This document shows, in pieces, positions 53,235-63,613 of a DNA stretch of 64,000 bases. Where the stretch lies: NCBI RefSeq assembly GCF_000372725.1, contig NW_005200670.1, positions 171,020 to 235,019 on the forward strand, written 5' to 3'. Both the position numbers and the translations under genes were made by a program. This stretch comes from Emiliania huxleyi CCMP1516. Taxonomy: Eukaryota; Haptophyta; Isochrysidales; Noelaerhabdaceae. The notes beneath the pieces were generated by a model. It saw only the letters and a program-made list of their open reading frames with translations, was not told the DNA's origin and searched no databases. Within the stretch, counting starts at the first letter, position 1. Every line of letters starts with the position of its first letter.

Positions 53235-53425
53235 GAGTGCAGTCATTAACCTCACTCCAGGGCCGGGGAGCTGAGAAGCGCACCCAGCGGGCCGGATGAT
53301 CGGGATCGGGCTACGGGCTAGAGAGCCCTGACCCCTAGCTAGGGGGGGTGCGCGTTCGCAGGGAAAGGGCCGTAAAGTAAACACGGTTGTCCGAGGGTTG
53401 GTCTGCGCTTTGGGTTCCCCTAGCT
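53235..53425 (-). repeat. Dispersed repeat B, inverted copy 2
   Basis: Inverted match to 13395-13560. It lies 120 bases upstream of the element ORF at 53113 and looks like its leader. Confidence 0.6.
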
Positions 53426-53650
53426 GCGGAGGCGCCCTCTGCACACAATGATCGCCTCAGTCGTCGCCCTCAGCTTCGCGCTAACTACTATACACGAACC
53501 CGGACGGCGAGGTCGCGCCGCTGTCGCTATGAGTTCCAGCTCGTGGCGGCCGGAGACGGTCGATCCCATGGGGAAGGTGGCACATAGCGGAGAGAGAGAA
53601 TCGCAGATAGCACGAGCCCAACCGACTCCCTCTGTCTGTGTGCCAAGGCG

Positions 53651-54266
53651 ATGGGAGTGCCTCGGGCACCAGCACGGACGTGGGAGCTCTGGCTGGATCT
53701 GCGCACGTCGGAGGTTACTTTCGCACAGATGGTCGTCGTCAAGCTCTTCTACTCGGTCCGACGCGTCATCGACGAGGCGGGCAAGGCGCTGCCACAGGTA
53801 GCAGCGCACAGCGCCTCTGGTTCTCACGCCGCCCCATCCCACCCGCGGCATCCCTCGTTCCAGGGCGCGGGCGTGCAGGGGCTCCTCTTTGCGGAGCCGC
53901 GCTTCGATCCCGCCGACACTATCGGCCTCGAGCTGCCCGTGTTTGTTGAGGCGCCCGACGGAGTTCTCTTGAACTGCACCGGCGTGAGCGGCCCTCGCAG
54001 ACCACTCGAGGCTACGCTGCGCGCACCGGTGGGCGACTGCCAGGCTGCTGCGGCCGCTCGACACGTCCCCTTGACGCGCCGTTGACGACCCAACGCAGGC
54101 GAGCGTCGACGAGCTCTGCGCCGCGCAGGACGCGATTCGCGAGGCGGGCGACGGCGGGACCGCGTCGGTGGTTGCGCTGCCCGCTGACCCGCTGCTGTGG
54201 GCCGTCGCGCTGACCGGGCTTGAGGAGTGCCAACTGGAGGCAAAAGAGGGCAACGCGGGGGCTTGA
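53651..54266 (+). CDS. Three-exon hypothetical protein, 164 residues
   Basis: Exons 53651-53797, 53864-54043 and 54099-54266 join in phase 0 and end at a TGA. The protein reads RTWELWLDLRTSEVTFAQMV, SVRRVIDEAGKALPQ|GAGVQ, FDPADTIGLELPVFVEAPDG, APVGDCQ|ASVDELCAAQDA and PADPLLWAVALTGLEECQLE. Composition and clean splicing support a real gene. No family is recognised. Intron 1 is GT-AG, and intron 2 is GC-AG (TGCCAG|GCTGCT ... ACGCAG|GCGAGC). An upstream exon with a signal sequence cannot be excluded. Confidence 0.6.
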
Positions 54267-54837
54267 GGTCGAACGCCCGCTCGTGAGCTCGCCGTTGACC
54301 TTTGATGTTTTGCCGCGGTGCGGCGAGGACTTACAGTCGAACAAATAGATTTTGTGGCGGCGCCACCAGCGGCCCCCTCGTGATGCGCTCCCACCCCGCG
54401 GCTGCTCCCGTGCCCTTGACGCTTGAGCCTTGTGTCCCTGATCGCGTCCTTCCAAGATGCTGATCGTGCAAGTGGGGACCCTGTCCTTCCTCACTTTTTT
54501 GTTTTTTTGTTTAGCTAAAAAAACCGGTTTGCAATGTCCGCCTTGCGTTTGTTTCATAGCATCGAAGGCTAAGCTCAAAAAAAACCCTCAGGGCTGCTCT
54601 CGGACCCGAGAAAACCCCTTCTCTGGTAGGACGGAACGGAGTACCCTTGTAGAAACAAAAGAACTCTCTCTCACTGCAGACAGGCTCGACACAGGTTCCA
54701 ACTGGTGCCTGGTAGAAGAAAAGCAAAAACGGCCCCGCGCAGCACAGGAGAAGCCCCTCCCGCCCGTGCTTGTGCAGCGCAGCCTCCTCCTCCCTCTGAG
54801 ACCGACGTCGCGAGCTTGGAACGGATCGCGGACCGCA
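54267..54837. other. Spacer with repeat R3 copy 3
   Basis: 54525-54585 repeats AATGTCCGCCTTGCGTTTG and ATCGAAGGCTAAGCTCAAAA (see 21441 and 38790). A T-rich stretch at 54500-54520 precedes it. It is the 5' flank of the methyltransferase gene. Confidence 0.5.
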
Positions 54838-55754
54838 ATGTCGCTGCCGCGCCTTCGCGCGGCCTCCTGTGCCGCCGCAGCCGCCGCGGCGATCGGCTAC
54901 GGCGCGTACACTCTCAGCGCGGCGCCTGGCCCTGACCGCCTCGAACGGTGGCACGCGAAGTGGGCGAGCAAGCAGACCCGCTGGCACCTGCAGCAGGAGC
55001 ACCCGCTCCTCGTGCGGTACCGCGCGGACCTCTTCGGGCCGCAGCCGCGCCACGACTCGCCCTCGCCAAAGGCGACTCGCTCGAACGTCCTCTTCCCGCT
55101 GTGCGGCGCGAGCGTCGACCTGGCTGCGCTGGCGCTGCGGGGCTATCGCGTGGTCGGCGTCGAGGGCGTTGGGGCGGCGGTCGACGCTCTGCTCGAGACG
55201 TTTGGGGACGAGGTTGAACAGGCGCCGCCAAGTGTGTCTGGGTCGCTGAGGCTGCGGACGGCCGTAGCACCGGGCGAGGCGGGGTCGGACGCGCCGGCGG
55301 TGCTGAGGGCTGTGGAGGGCGACTTTCTACACCTCTCCCCGAGCGCCGCGGACGCGCTGGGCCTGCCGAGATTCGACGCGGCCTTCGACCGCGGCGCTCT
55401 CGTGGCGGTGCTGCCCGAAGACCGGGAGGCGTACGTGGCGACCCTCGCCGGCCTCATGGCGCCAGAGGGGCGGGTGCTGCTGGTGACGGCGCGGCCGGCG
55501 CGGGAGGGGATGGATGGCACTGTCGCGGCAATGCACCCCGCCTCTCGCCGCCTCTGTAGGTGGAGCACGACGGCTTCGCCGGCCCTCCGTACGAAGTGCG
55601 AGAGGCGGACGTGCGCGAGCTCTTCTCGCCCGCCTTTGCGGTGCGGCCGCTGCAGCGCGAGGACCGGATGGGCGCGGAGCCGCACTGGAGGGAGCGAGGG
55701 TGCACACGCTTCGAGGAGGCGGCGTACCTCCTCACGCGCCATCGAGCAGGGTAG
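54838..55754 (+). CDS. TPMT-like S-adenosylmethionine methyltransferase
   Basis: Two exons: 54838 to about 55488 and 55560-55754. It starts MSLPRLRAASCAAAAAAAIG, a probable targeting or membrane-anchor sequence. Then ERWHAKWASKQTRWHLQQEH, VLFPLCGASVDLAALALRGY (the SAM-binding G-x-D/S-x-D region), VVGVEGVGAAVDALLE, VEGDFLHLSP, FDAAFDRGALVAVLPEDREA and RVLLVT follow, with VEHDGFAGPPYEVREADVRE in exon 2. This is the order of the thiopurine S-methyltransferase family, whose algal members methylate sulfur, selenium or halide ions. The GC donor at 55489 (GTGACG|GCGCGG) gives the family's usual spacing. A GT donor at 55522 is also in phase. Confidence 0.82.
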
Positions 55755-56314
55755 CGGTCTCGAGAGCAACAGCGGCGCGCGTGATCCGCCGCGGTGTTTT
55801 GTTATGCGATTGTAAAAAGGAGAGGGCAAAGATTCCGCGTCCGACGCGCCTCGGCACGTCGTCTCAGTCTCTGAGCCCTGCGCCCCTGGCCTCGACGCAC
55901 CTCGACACCAGACCTCGACACCAACTCGACACCTCGACACCCCACATGCCAACTCGAGAAGGTAAGGTAAGGTAAGGTAAACTTCTCCACACACACGAGG
56001 TGGTGGGGCAAGGGGGGGCAACCCTCGCGTCTCCACGTCTGACGACTCGAGACACCCTCGACACCCCTCGACACCCCTCGACACCATCTGAAAAAAACTG
56101 TTCAGTTTTCAAAGGCAAAAACGCCGGCGTACGCCCTCCCCTCACACTGACACTTCTCCCCTATTCCCAACTTTAGGTTGCGCACGTCTCCCAGCGAGCT
56201 AGGATCTCCGCTTTTTCTCCCCTAGTCATCCGCCCGCGCCGCGCGCCTCTATGGGCGTCTAGTGCAGCCACTGACAGAACTATTCCCGAGGAATGGTCGA
56301 CGTCTCGCCTGAAG
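55755..56314. repeat. Spacer with R1 partial copy 3 and CTCGACACC tandem
   Basis: R1 (GGTAAGGTAAGG ... CGCGTCTCCACGTCTGACGA) occupies 55955-56050. It is bounded by CCTCGACAC units on both sides (55895-55945 and 56050-56080), as though inserted into that small tandem array. Confidence 0.65.
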
Positions 56315-56866
56315 TCACTGCTTTAGCCATAGGAGAGGGGTGTGTGTGAGGTGGTGGAATGGTAAGGTTTCAGGCCAGAGAGGGGTGGGGGATTTGGGGG
56401 ATGAGTCAGGAGCCAGCAGCCTTCCTACTGGACCTGAGTTCTCAGCTCTTCCGCCCGACGGGGTGGTCCCTTGGATTCGGGCCCCGCTCCCTTTTCCTGC
56501 GCCTGGTCTGTCCCTGTCATGAGTGTGTTGCGAGATGCAGAGCTCGTTAGCTGTAGCACAGAGCTGGTGGAGCACTGTCTGGTTAGGCTGGAGAGCTTGT
56601 TAGGCTGGGGCACAGAGCTGGTTGGGCTGGAGCACAGAGCTGGTTAGGCTGCTGGTTAGGCTGGGGCACAGGGCTGGTTGGGCTGGAGCAGTGGAGCACA
56701 GAGCTGGTTAGGCTGGAGCAGAAAGCTGGTTAGGCTGGAGCGCGGGCGGTGCGGCGGCCGGCGAGGGCAGCGCGGTAGGCGAGAGGCGGCCGCGGGGCGT
56801 CGAGTGGCGCGATAGGAGGTGCCGGTCCCTTCGATCCCCGCAACAAAGAGGAAACGCGTTCGGCCC
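56315..56866. repeat. CTGGTTAGGCTGGAGCACAG degenerate minisatellite
   Basis: About ten degenerate units around GCTGGTTAGG and GAGCACAGAG lie at 56535-56745. No gene is seen. It is the 3' flank of the Temptin-like gene. Confidence 0.6.
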
Positions 56867-57925
56867 CTAGCTAGTAAATAAAACCTTTCTCGGTCCTCCA
56901 AGTGCTCGGTCCACGTCGGGCGCATCCAGGACAGAGACGCCGAGGACTTGCGAGGCGGCGGCGGCGGTGCCGAGCGCGCCGGCCGCCGTGGCGGAAATCG
57001 TGGCGGCCTTGGCCTGCGACGGCGCGGCGACGGTGAAGAGGAGTAGTCCGGCCGTCACCGAGAGGGAGACGTCGCCGACGTCGACGTCGAGCGACGCCGC
57101 GAGGCTGCGCGAGAGGGACGCGCGAGCGGCGGCGCCGTCGTACGACTCCGAGGCGGGCACGCGTGCCGCCACCTCGACTGTCGTGGTTGAGGGCGGCGGC
57201 GGTGGGGGGGGCGGCGGCGGAGGCGAGGGCGGCGGCGGAAGCGGCGGCTGCGGCGAGGGCGGAAGCGGCGAGGGCGGCGGAGGCGAGGGCGGCGGCGGCC
57301 GCGGCGAGGGCGGCGGCGGTGAGGGCGGCTGCGGCGGCGCCTGCGGCGCATGACCTGGCAGAGTGGGAAGCGGTGGCGGCAGGAGGGGAGAGGGTGGGGA
57401 TGGCGAAGGCGCGGGCGGGGAGGGCGGCGGCGGAGGAGGGGGTGGGGAGGGCGGAGGCGGGAAGGGGGAGGGTGGCAGCGGCGCCGGGGATGGCGAGGGC
57501 GGCGGTGGAGAGGGGGGCGAGGGCGGCGGCGGCGGGAGCGGATTCGGTGGCGGCGGAGGCGGCGGCGGCGGCGGCAGTGGGGCAGGGGAGGGGGGCGGTG
57601 AAGGGTTGCAGCTCGGCATCGTCCTGCCTGTCATTGAGCCGGCGCTGCCGGGGAGGGAGATGTCGAAGTCAAACTGGGGAGTGGTTCCGCGGGTCCAGCG
57701 GCAGCACGGATCGCCGAGCTCGAGCCCGTTACTCTGCCCATCCCCATCCGCGTCCGCCTCGCAGAGCTCCTTTGTCCACTGCCTGTCCGTGTTGTATAGC
57801 GCCCAGCGGAACGAGGTGCTGCCGCAGCAGTGACCCGTGTCCTTTCCGTTGATATGGCCGTTTGGGACATCATTCTGGTAATAGGAGTAGGCGAGGAAGT
57901 GGGGCGCGCCGGCGAGGAGGAGCAT
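56867..57925 (-). CDS. Temptin-like secreted protein with Pro-rich stalk
   Basis: The open frame starts upstream, and the hydrophobic CVCLLLLVLISSMLLLAGAP is a probable signal peptide, so the true first Met may lie in an exon upstream of 57925. The mature N-terminal domain reads YQNDVPNGHINGKDTGHCCG, RWALYNTDRQWTKELCEADA and DGDGQSNGLELGDPCC. This matches the Temptin Cys/Cys domain with its DADGDG calcium-type loop, as in secreted or wall-associated algal and molluscan proteins. A Ser-Pro stalk of about 130 residues, (SP)n and (P)n, follows. A C-terminal domain (TTTVEVAARVPASESYDGAA ... SQVLGVSVLDAPD) resembles the repeat found after Pro-rich stalks in algal wall glycoproteins. It is probably extracellular or cell-surface. 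Confidence 0.7.
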   Translation of the reverse strand: MLLLAGAPHFLAYSYYQNDVPNGHINGKDTGHCCGSTSFRWALYNTDRQWTKELCEADADGDGQSNGLELGDPCCRWTRGTTPQFDFDISLPGSAGSMTGRTMPSCNPSPPPSPAPLPPPPPPPPPPNPLPPPPPSPPSPPPPSPSPAPLPPSPFPPPPSPPPPPPPPSPPAPSPSPPSPLLPPPLPTLPGHAPQAPPQPPSPPPPSPRPPPPSPPPPSPLPPSPQPPLPPPPSPPPPPPPPPPPSTTTVEVAARVPASESYDGAAARASLSRSLAASLDVDVGDVSLSVTAGLLLFTVAAPSQAKAATISATAAGALGTAAAASQVLGVSVLDAPDVDRALGGPRKVLFTS

Positions 57926-58636
<711 letters not shown>

Positions 58637-61070
58637 ATGGGCGCCTTCCACGAGCACGGCAGCCACGCGGGTCCGACCTGGCCGGCCGCGGCGCTCGACC
58701 ACAACCTGCCGCTGCGCGCCTCGTGCGGCCTCACCGCCCTGTACGCCGCCGTGAACCGGACGCGCGGGCCCGAGCTGGCCGCCACGGCCGTCGCCCCGCC
58801 CGTCAAGCGGCTGCACGAGACTTTCCCGGACGGCACGCTGTGCCTCGCGCCCGACATGCCGCTCCTCGCGCGGAGGTACCGCTTCATGCACGCCATCTCC
58901 GAGACGGACCTCTCGCAGGTCATCTGCGCCACTGACACCTACTGCGAGTGCGAGCGGGCGGCCGATGGGCGGCGGCAGCCGCTCGTCGCCATCAAGGTGC
59001 TCAACGCGAAGCACTGGATCCTCGGCGCGCAGGAGTACACGCGGATGCGCCTCCTCCGCAAGCGGCAGGACGCGGAGGGCGTCCACGTCCCGATTGCCGG
59101 GGCGACGTCCTGCTTCGAGGTCGGGTGCCACTTTTGCATCCTGCAGCCCCTCCTCGCCACCCTGGATCACGAGGCGGCCCGCTGCCGCCTCTGTGGACCC
59201 CCGGGCGCGGCGCCGCCGCCGCCGCTCGCCGGCCGCGGCCCCGGCGCGGCGCCTCCGCGTTTCCAGCCGCCTGCCACCCCTGCGCCGTCTCACGCAGCCC
59301 CGCCCCTCTGCCGCCGCCGCCGGCGGGTCCGTAGGCTCGCTCGAGTCGGTCGAGCGTGTCGACGAAGCCGCCTCGTTGCCGCCGCGGCTGGGCCTGGACG
59401 TGCTCCGCCCTCTTGCGGCGCGGCTGCTCGGCGCCCTCGCATACCTCCGACAGCATGACGTACGTCCCTCCGGCCCGGCGCAGCGCAAGCAGCCCCGTGA
59501 CAGAGGGGCTCTTCACACGGCGCGGCGTGGACAGGTGATCCACGCGGACCTCAAGCCCGACAACCTCATGGCGGACCGCGGCGGCGGCGGCGGCGGCGGC
59601 GGCGAGGTCGACCTCGGCAACCGCGTGCGGCTCATCGACTTTTCAAACGCAATGACGCCGGCCGAGGCGCGAGATGCAGCCGAGATGCAGCCGAGATGCC
59701 GCCGAGGCACCGCCGAGATCCCGAGGCACCGCCCGAGAGGTCGAGGGCAAGGCCGCCGAGCGAGAGGCGAGACGGCGGTGCCCGCGGCTGCCGCCGCCGC
59801 CTCTCTCAGCCGGTCGTTCGCCGAGACAGTCAAAGGCGTACTACGACACGTTCGACGTCCAGACGCTGGGGTACCGAGCTCCGGCGCGAGATAGAGCCGA
59901 GATACCGAGCTCCGGCGCGAGGGAGAGCCGAGATACCGAGCTCCGGCGCGAGATATAGCCGAGATACCGAGCTCCGGCGCGAGGGAGAGCCGAGATACCG
60001 AGCTCCGGCGCGAGATATAGCCGAGATACCGAGCTCCGGCGCGAGATATAGCCGAGATACCGAGCTCCGGACCGAGGGAGAGCCGAGAGAGAGCCGAGAG
60101 AGAGCCAAGACAGTGCCGAGATGCAGCCGGGAGAGCCGAGAGAGAGCCGAGAGAGAGCCGAGATGCAGCCGAGATGCAGCCGAGACACAGGTCGAGCCGC
60201 GTGCGCGCGCGACGGCGCTGCCCGCTCGAGCGCAGGAGGTCATCTTCGGCGCCCCCTTCGGCTTTGGGATCGACATGTGGTCGCTCGGGGTCACTCTCTG
60301 CGAGCTGTTCGCCGGCCGCTACCTGCTCCAGGCCGCGTCGCGCGGCGGGCTCGCGGTGCAGGTCCGTCCACCCTCCTCCCCCCCGCCCCCCGATGGAGCG
60401 CGCATCGTCGGCCCCTTCTAGCGTAGAGCAGGCTGCCTCGCCGCCGCCCCTCAGCCCTCGGTCTCCCATCTCTGGGCGCGCCACCCGCCACCCCCCGCCT
60501 CGCCCTCGCGGCGGCAGGTTGCGCAGCTGCTTGGCCGACCACCGCAGGGCCTCTTTGACGGCGCGAAGTACCACGCCGAGCTGCACCACCTCGTGGCGCA
60601 CCAGCCGCCACCCCTCCCGCCGACGCAGCTCCGCGCGCGGCTGACGGAGCGGCTTGGCGCGCCGCGCAGCAGCCAGGCGCAGCTCTTTCTTGACCTCGTC
60701 ACCGGCACGCGCACCCGAGCCCGATCGCCCCCCCCCCCCCCCCCCAATCCCCCTCCCAAACCTACCCACTCATCCCCTTCGCCCACCACCACCACTCTGG
60801 CCTCTCACCCTGTGGCGCGCTCTCTGGGCAGGCATGTTGCAGTACGACCCTCGCCGCCGCCTCACCCCTTCCGAGGCGCTCTGCCACCCCTTCCTCGCCC
60901 CCTTCTTCCCGTGGCGCGCGACGATGCCGCGCGAAGTGGTCGCCGCCGCGGATGAGAAGGTGTTCGTGGAGATGCGGGGCCCCGCTCTGGACGTGCAGCC
61001 CGAGGAGCCGCCGCTCAAGAAGCGGCTTGTGGGGGGGCGCCCCCTCGACGCCGTGACGCAGATCGCCTGA
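58637..61070 (+). CDS. DYRK/CLK-like protein kinase
   Basis: Exons: 58637 to about 59200, about 59334-59459, 59535-59666, 59836-59883, 60236-60361, 60518-60704 and 60832-61070. All determined junctions are in phase. Kinase marks: RRYRFMHAISETDLSQVICA (glycine-loop region, unusual), VAIKVLNAKHW (catalytic Lys), HFCILQPL, GALAYLRQHD|VIHADLKPDN (HxDLKPDN catalytic loop), RLIDFSNAM (DFG replaced by DFS), YYDTFDVQTLGYRAP|EVIFG (activation segment and APE), GIDMWSLGVTLCELFAGRYL, and LQYDPRRRLTPSEALCHPFL. The HPF end and the Y-x-T..YRAPE segment fit the CMGC DYRK/CLK group. These phosphorylate splicing factors and transcription regulators. Introns use GT, GC, GC, GT and GC donors. The first exon join near 59200 is unresolved. 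Confidence 0.8.
59884..60235 (+). repeat. Kinase intron containing seven 31-base copies of the exon end
   Basis: The exon ends TACCGAGCTCCG (Tyr-Arg-Ala-Pro). From there seven units of about 31 bases, each containing TACCGAGCTCCGG plus CGCGAGATATAGCCGAGA, run to about 60085. Degenerate GAGAGCCGAGA units follow. Donor GC (CTCCG|GCGCGA), acceptor GCGCAG|GAGGTC. Confidence 0.7.
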
Positions 61071-61792
61071 GACGGGGCCGCTTGTCGCCGGTTGCACGGC
61101 TTGTCTACATCTGCACCTGCTCTCTCTCGTTTGCATGATGCGTGTGGTGGCTCGTACGACCTCGCCCGCCCGTGCGGTTCGTGAGTCCCCGCCCTCTCTG
61201 ACTCGTGATCTGATCTGACGGCATGTGTACGTTCTGACCCGTTTGTGTGTGCGCTGCGGGTGCGCGCGCTGCGGGTGCGGGGAGGTGGGGCCGGGAGAGC
61301 TCAGCTGCTCTGCCGCCGCCCGGTTACTCTACTTTGTAAAATACCTGTGTTTGTACGTATTACGTTACACACGATGCACCGAGAAATTACCTGAGTACTG
61401 CAGCAACCCCCCACAGTTGTGACTTGTGTCTGGGAGAGGGAGAGGAAGTGGGGACTGGGGTGCAGGTCTGCAGGACCAGGTTGCTCACCCACGGCACCCC
61501 ACCGGGCCGGTGCTTGCCCTTTGAATGCCGTGGGGCTCCTGCCCGTGTCCCGGGCGTGGAGATGCGAGGGTCGCCCCCCCTTGCCCCACCACTTTGTGTG
61601 TGTGGAGACGTTTACCTCTTACCGCTCTTACCCTACCTTTTACTGTGCAGCAGTGCACGGGTGTGGTATCTATATACGTTATGCGCGGTTAGGGCTCTCT
61701 GTGTACTACGCGGGCCTGCGGTGCGTGCCGTGGCACACTGTCATCGATGTACGATGATTGTGAAGCCAATCCTATCTCTTTAGCCGTTACTC
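61071..61792. repeat. Spacer with R1 partial inverted copy 4
   Basis: 61510-61645 matches R1 in inverted orientation (CTTTGAATGCCGTGGGGCTC ... GTTTACCTCTTACC) but is more diverged than the other three. No gene is seen. Confidence 0.55.
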
Positions 61793-63205
61793 TTACTGGT
61801 GAGTGGTGTTCAATAAGGGATCGAGCGCGAGCGACGTTGACCTGCGAGAGGCAGCGGCCGCTGTGGCGAGTCCGGCACATCGCTTGTCGCACTCTCCGTG
61901 GGTCGCCCAACAGAGCATGGTTTCGCTGCCGCTCTGCTGGAGCAGCTTGTGGTAGGAGAGCAGCTCCCCGCGGATCGGCAGGAGTCGGTCACGATAGTAC
62001 GACACGTTCATTTTCACGCGATGATGCGACGCCGCCCGCATGAGATCAGCCGCGTTGCTGTTGATCATCGCTCCCGGCAGAAGCACTTGCTGCACTCCGG
62101 CCACTGCGGCGCAGAAGCCCGTGGCTGCGTCGCCGAAGCTAGTGTCAAGACATGCGCCGCGCGCAAGCGCGTGGCGCATCCGACGGAGCGCGGCCATGGT
62201 GAGGGCATACCCCATCCCGCCGCCGTGCGTGTTCACCTGTGGAATGAAGCGCCACTGGCTCACGTAGCGCGCTTTGTCGCACAGCCTCGGGCCACACATG
62301 TGTGTCCGCGCCCCACCGCCTCCAACGAAGAGCGGCCGCGTGTCGTTGAAGTTTGCCAGCGCCTTGACCCAGCGATTGACCCAGAGGAAGGTATCATCGT
62401 CGGCCACAACCACCCACCGTGGCAGATGCGGCCTCCGCGCTCGGGAGCCAAGCGTCCAGAGTAGCTCGAGGTGCTTCTGCGCGACATGCAACACGCCTCC
62501 CTGGCAGCCACCTCGGCGGGTATTGCACTGCAGCAGCTCCTGCAGCCGTGCCGCTTCTGGCAGCCGCGTCGTGTTTTCTGCTTCTATTTCTGCAAATAGC
62601 TCGACGTGCCTGGCGCCCTGCTGATAGAGGACACGCTCAAGGTGCCGCGCCCGCGTCGCGAGAAGAGGGCCGCTCGTCATTATTGCAAATAGGACCTCAC
62701 TAACATCGAGAGTCACCGCCGGTGCCGGCGCCGGCGGCAATCCTCCGCCCCGATGTTGGCCGGTGCGGCAATAGTTCAGCAGGCCAATGCTCCTCTGCAG
62801 GCCGCGCGCCCAGGGCAGCACGCCGATTCGGGCCTGCTTGTCGTGGAATAGAGAGTGGTTGCATCCGAGAAGCAGGTGAGGAGCAAAGCGGAATGTAGCC
62901 GATGGTGGCTGTGGCACCATATCAAACGCGGATTCCGTGGAGGTGGACTCGGTGGGAGGCGAGCGCTGGCGGACGCTTTCGAGAGAGAGCATGGTCCCGC
63001 CTGCCGTCCAACATGGCCTCGTGTCGTGATGCGCGGCACGCATGGGCGCACGGCGGTGCGCACACACAGCGGAGGAGACGCCGGCCAAGCAGTCGGCAAA
63101 TCGACGAGAGGAGGCCGTGTGCTCCACGGGCATGATGGTGAGGTTGAGACGGTGGTGGCTGACCAGGCGGTGCGCCTCGGCCGACGGCGAGAAGGACGAT
63201 AGCAT
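61793..63205 (-). CDS. Fringe-like glycosyltransferase (GT31 type)
   Basis: 471 residues from the ATG of MLSSFSPSAEAHRLVSHHRL. The frame is open upstream only to a GTG. The C-terminal two thirds match Fringe/C1GALT-type beta-1,3-glycosyltransferases: EVLFAIMTSGPLLATRARHL, RWVVVADDDTFLWVNRWVKA (the metal-binding DxD, here DDD, near residue 268), RPLFVGGGG, VNTHGGGMGYALTMAALRRM and TSFGDAATGFCAAVAGV. These enzymes add a sugar from a nucleotide sugar to protein-linked glycans in the Golgi. No N-terminal membrane anchor is visible, so a first exon with the anchor may be missing. NTT and NVS are possible glycosylation sites. It is divergent with the next gene, with about 140 bases between ATGs. 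Confidence 0.75.
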   Translation of the reverse strand: MLSSFSPSAEAHRLVSHHRLNLTIMPVEHTASSRRFADCLAGVSSAVCAHRRAPMRAAHHDTRPCWTAGGTMLSLESVRQRSPPTESTSTESAFDMVPQPPSATFRFAPHLLLGCNHSLFHDKQARIGVLPWARGLQRSIGLLNYCRTGQHRGGGLPPAPAPAVTLDVSEVLFAIMTSGPLLATRARHLERVLYQQGARHVELFAEIEAENTTRLPEAARLQELLQCNTRRGGCQGGVLHVAQKHLELLWTLGSRARRPHLPRWVVVADDDTFLWVNRWVKALANFNDTRPLFVGGGGARTHMCGPRLCDKARYVSQWRFIPQVNTHGGGMGYALTMAALRRMRHALARGACLDTSFGDAATGFCAAVAGVQQVLLPGAMINSNAADLMRAASHHRVKMNVSYYRDRLLPIRGELLSYHKLLQQSGSETMLCWATHGECDKRCAGLATAAAASRRSTSLALDPLLNTTHQ

Positions 63206-63343
63206 CTCGGGCGCGGGACGAGGCTGTCCGGGCGGAGCTCTACGTACGAGTTGATGGAGCGGGCGCCCCAGCAGCCTTGCCACGTGTGAAGGGACGTTGC
63301 GGACTTTCGGATCGGCTCGCGCGCGAACAGGAGAGAGAGAGTG

Positions 63344-63613
63344 ATGGCGGGCTCGGCGGCCAGATACTTGCTCAATCTTGGGGCGCTAACCGTTCTGGCA
63401 GGCTCGGCAGGCTACATCTCCGGGCTTCAGAACCGCCAACAGAGCGAGCCCTCTTCAAGCGCCGAGGAGAGAGCAGCGAGTAAGCAAGCCGCGATCGAGC
63501 GGTATGAGGCCATTCGTGCAGCACAGAGGGCGTCAAAGGTGCCGACGGGTGCGGCGCTGGAGCAGGACTTGGAACGGAGGAGGGAGAGACTTCGGTCCTC
63601 ACAAGACAGCTAG
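63344..63613 (+). CDS. Small membrane-associated protein, 89 residues
   Basis: The ATG (after a GTG) starts MAGSAARYLLNLGALTVLAG and continues SAGYISGLQNR, one hydrophobic segment, then a charged helix (SAEERAASKQAAIERYEAIR and EQDLERRRERLRSS) ending before TAG. The pattern fits a small mitochondrial inner-membrane or respiratory-assembly type protein. That is a guess from shape only. It shares a short bidirectional promoter region with the Fringe-like gene. Confidence 0.5.
   Translation: MAGSAARYLLNLGALTVLAGSAGYISGLQNRQQSEPSSSAEERAASKQAAIERYEAIRAAQRASKVPTGAALEQDLERRRERLRSSQDS

Noticed and set aside
56425-56613. Minus-strand small ORF over the CTGGTTAGG minisatellite
   Set aside because: It is explained by the repeat unit and shows no conserved feature.
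62776-63375. Alternative minus frame starting MSKYLAAEPAITLSLLFARE as a signal-anchor for the Fringe-like gene
   Set aside because: It is in a different frame from the transferase, overlaps the small plus-strand gene, and no splice pair joining it could be found.
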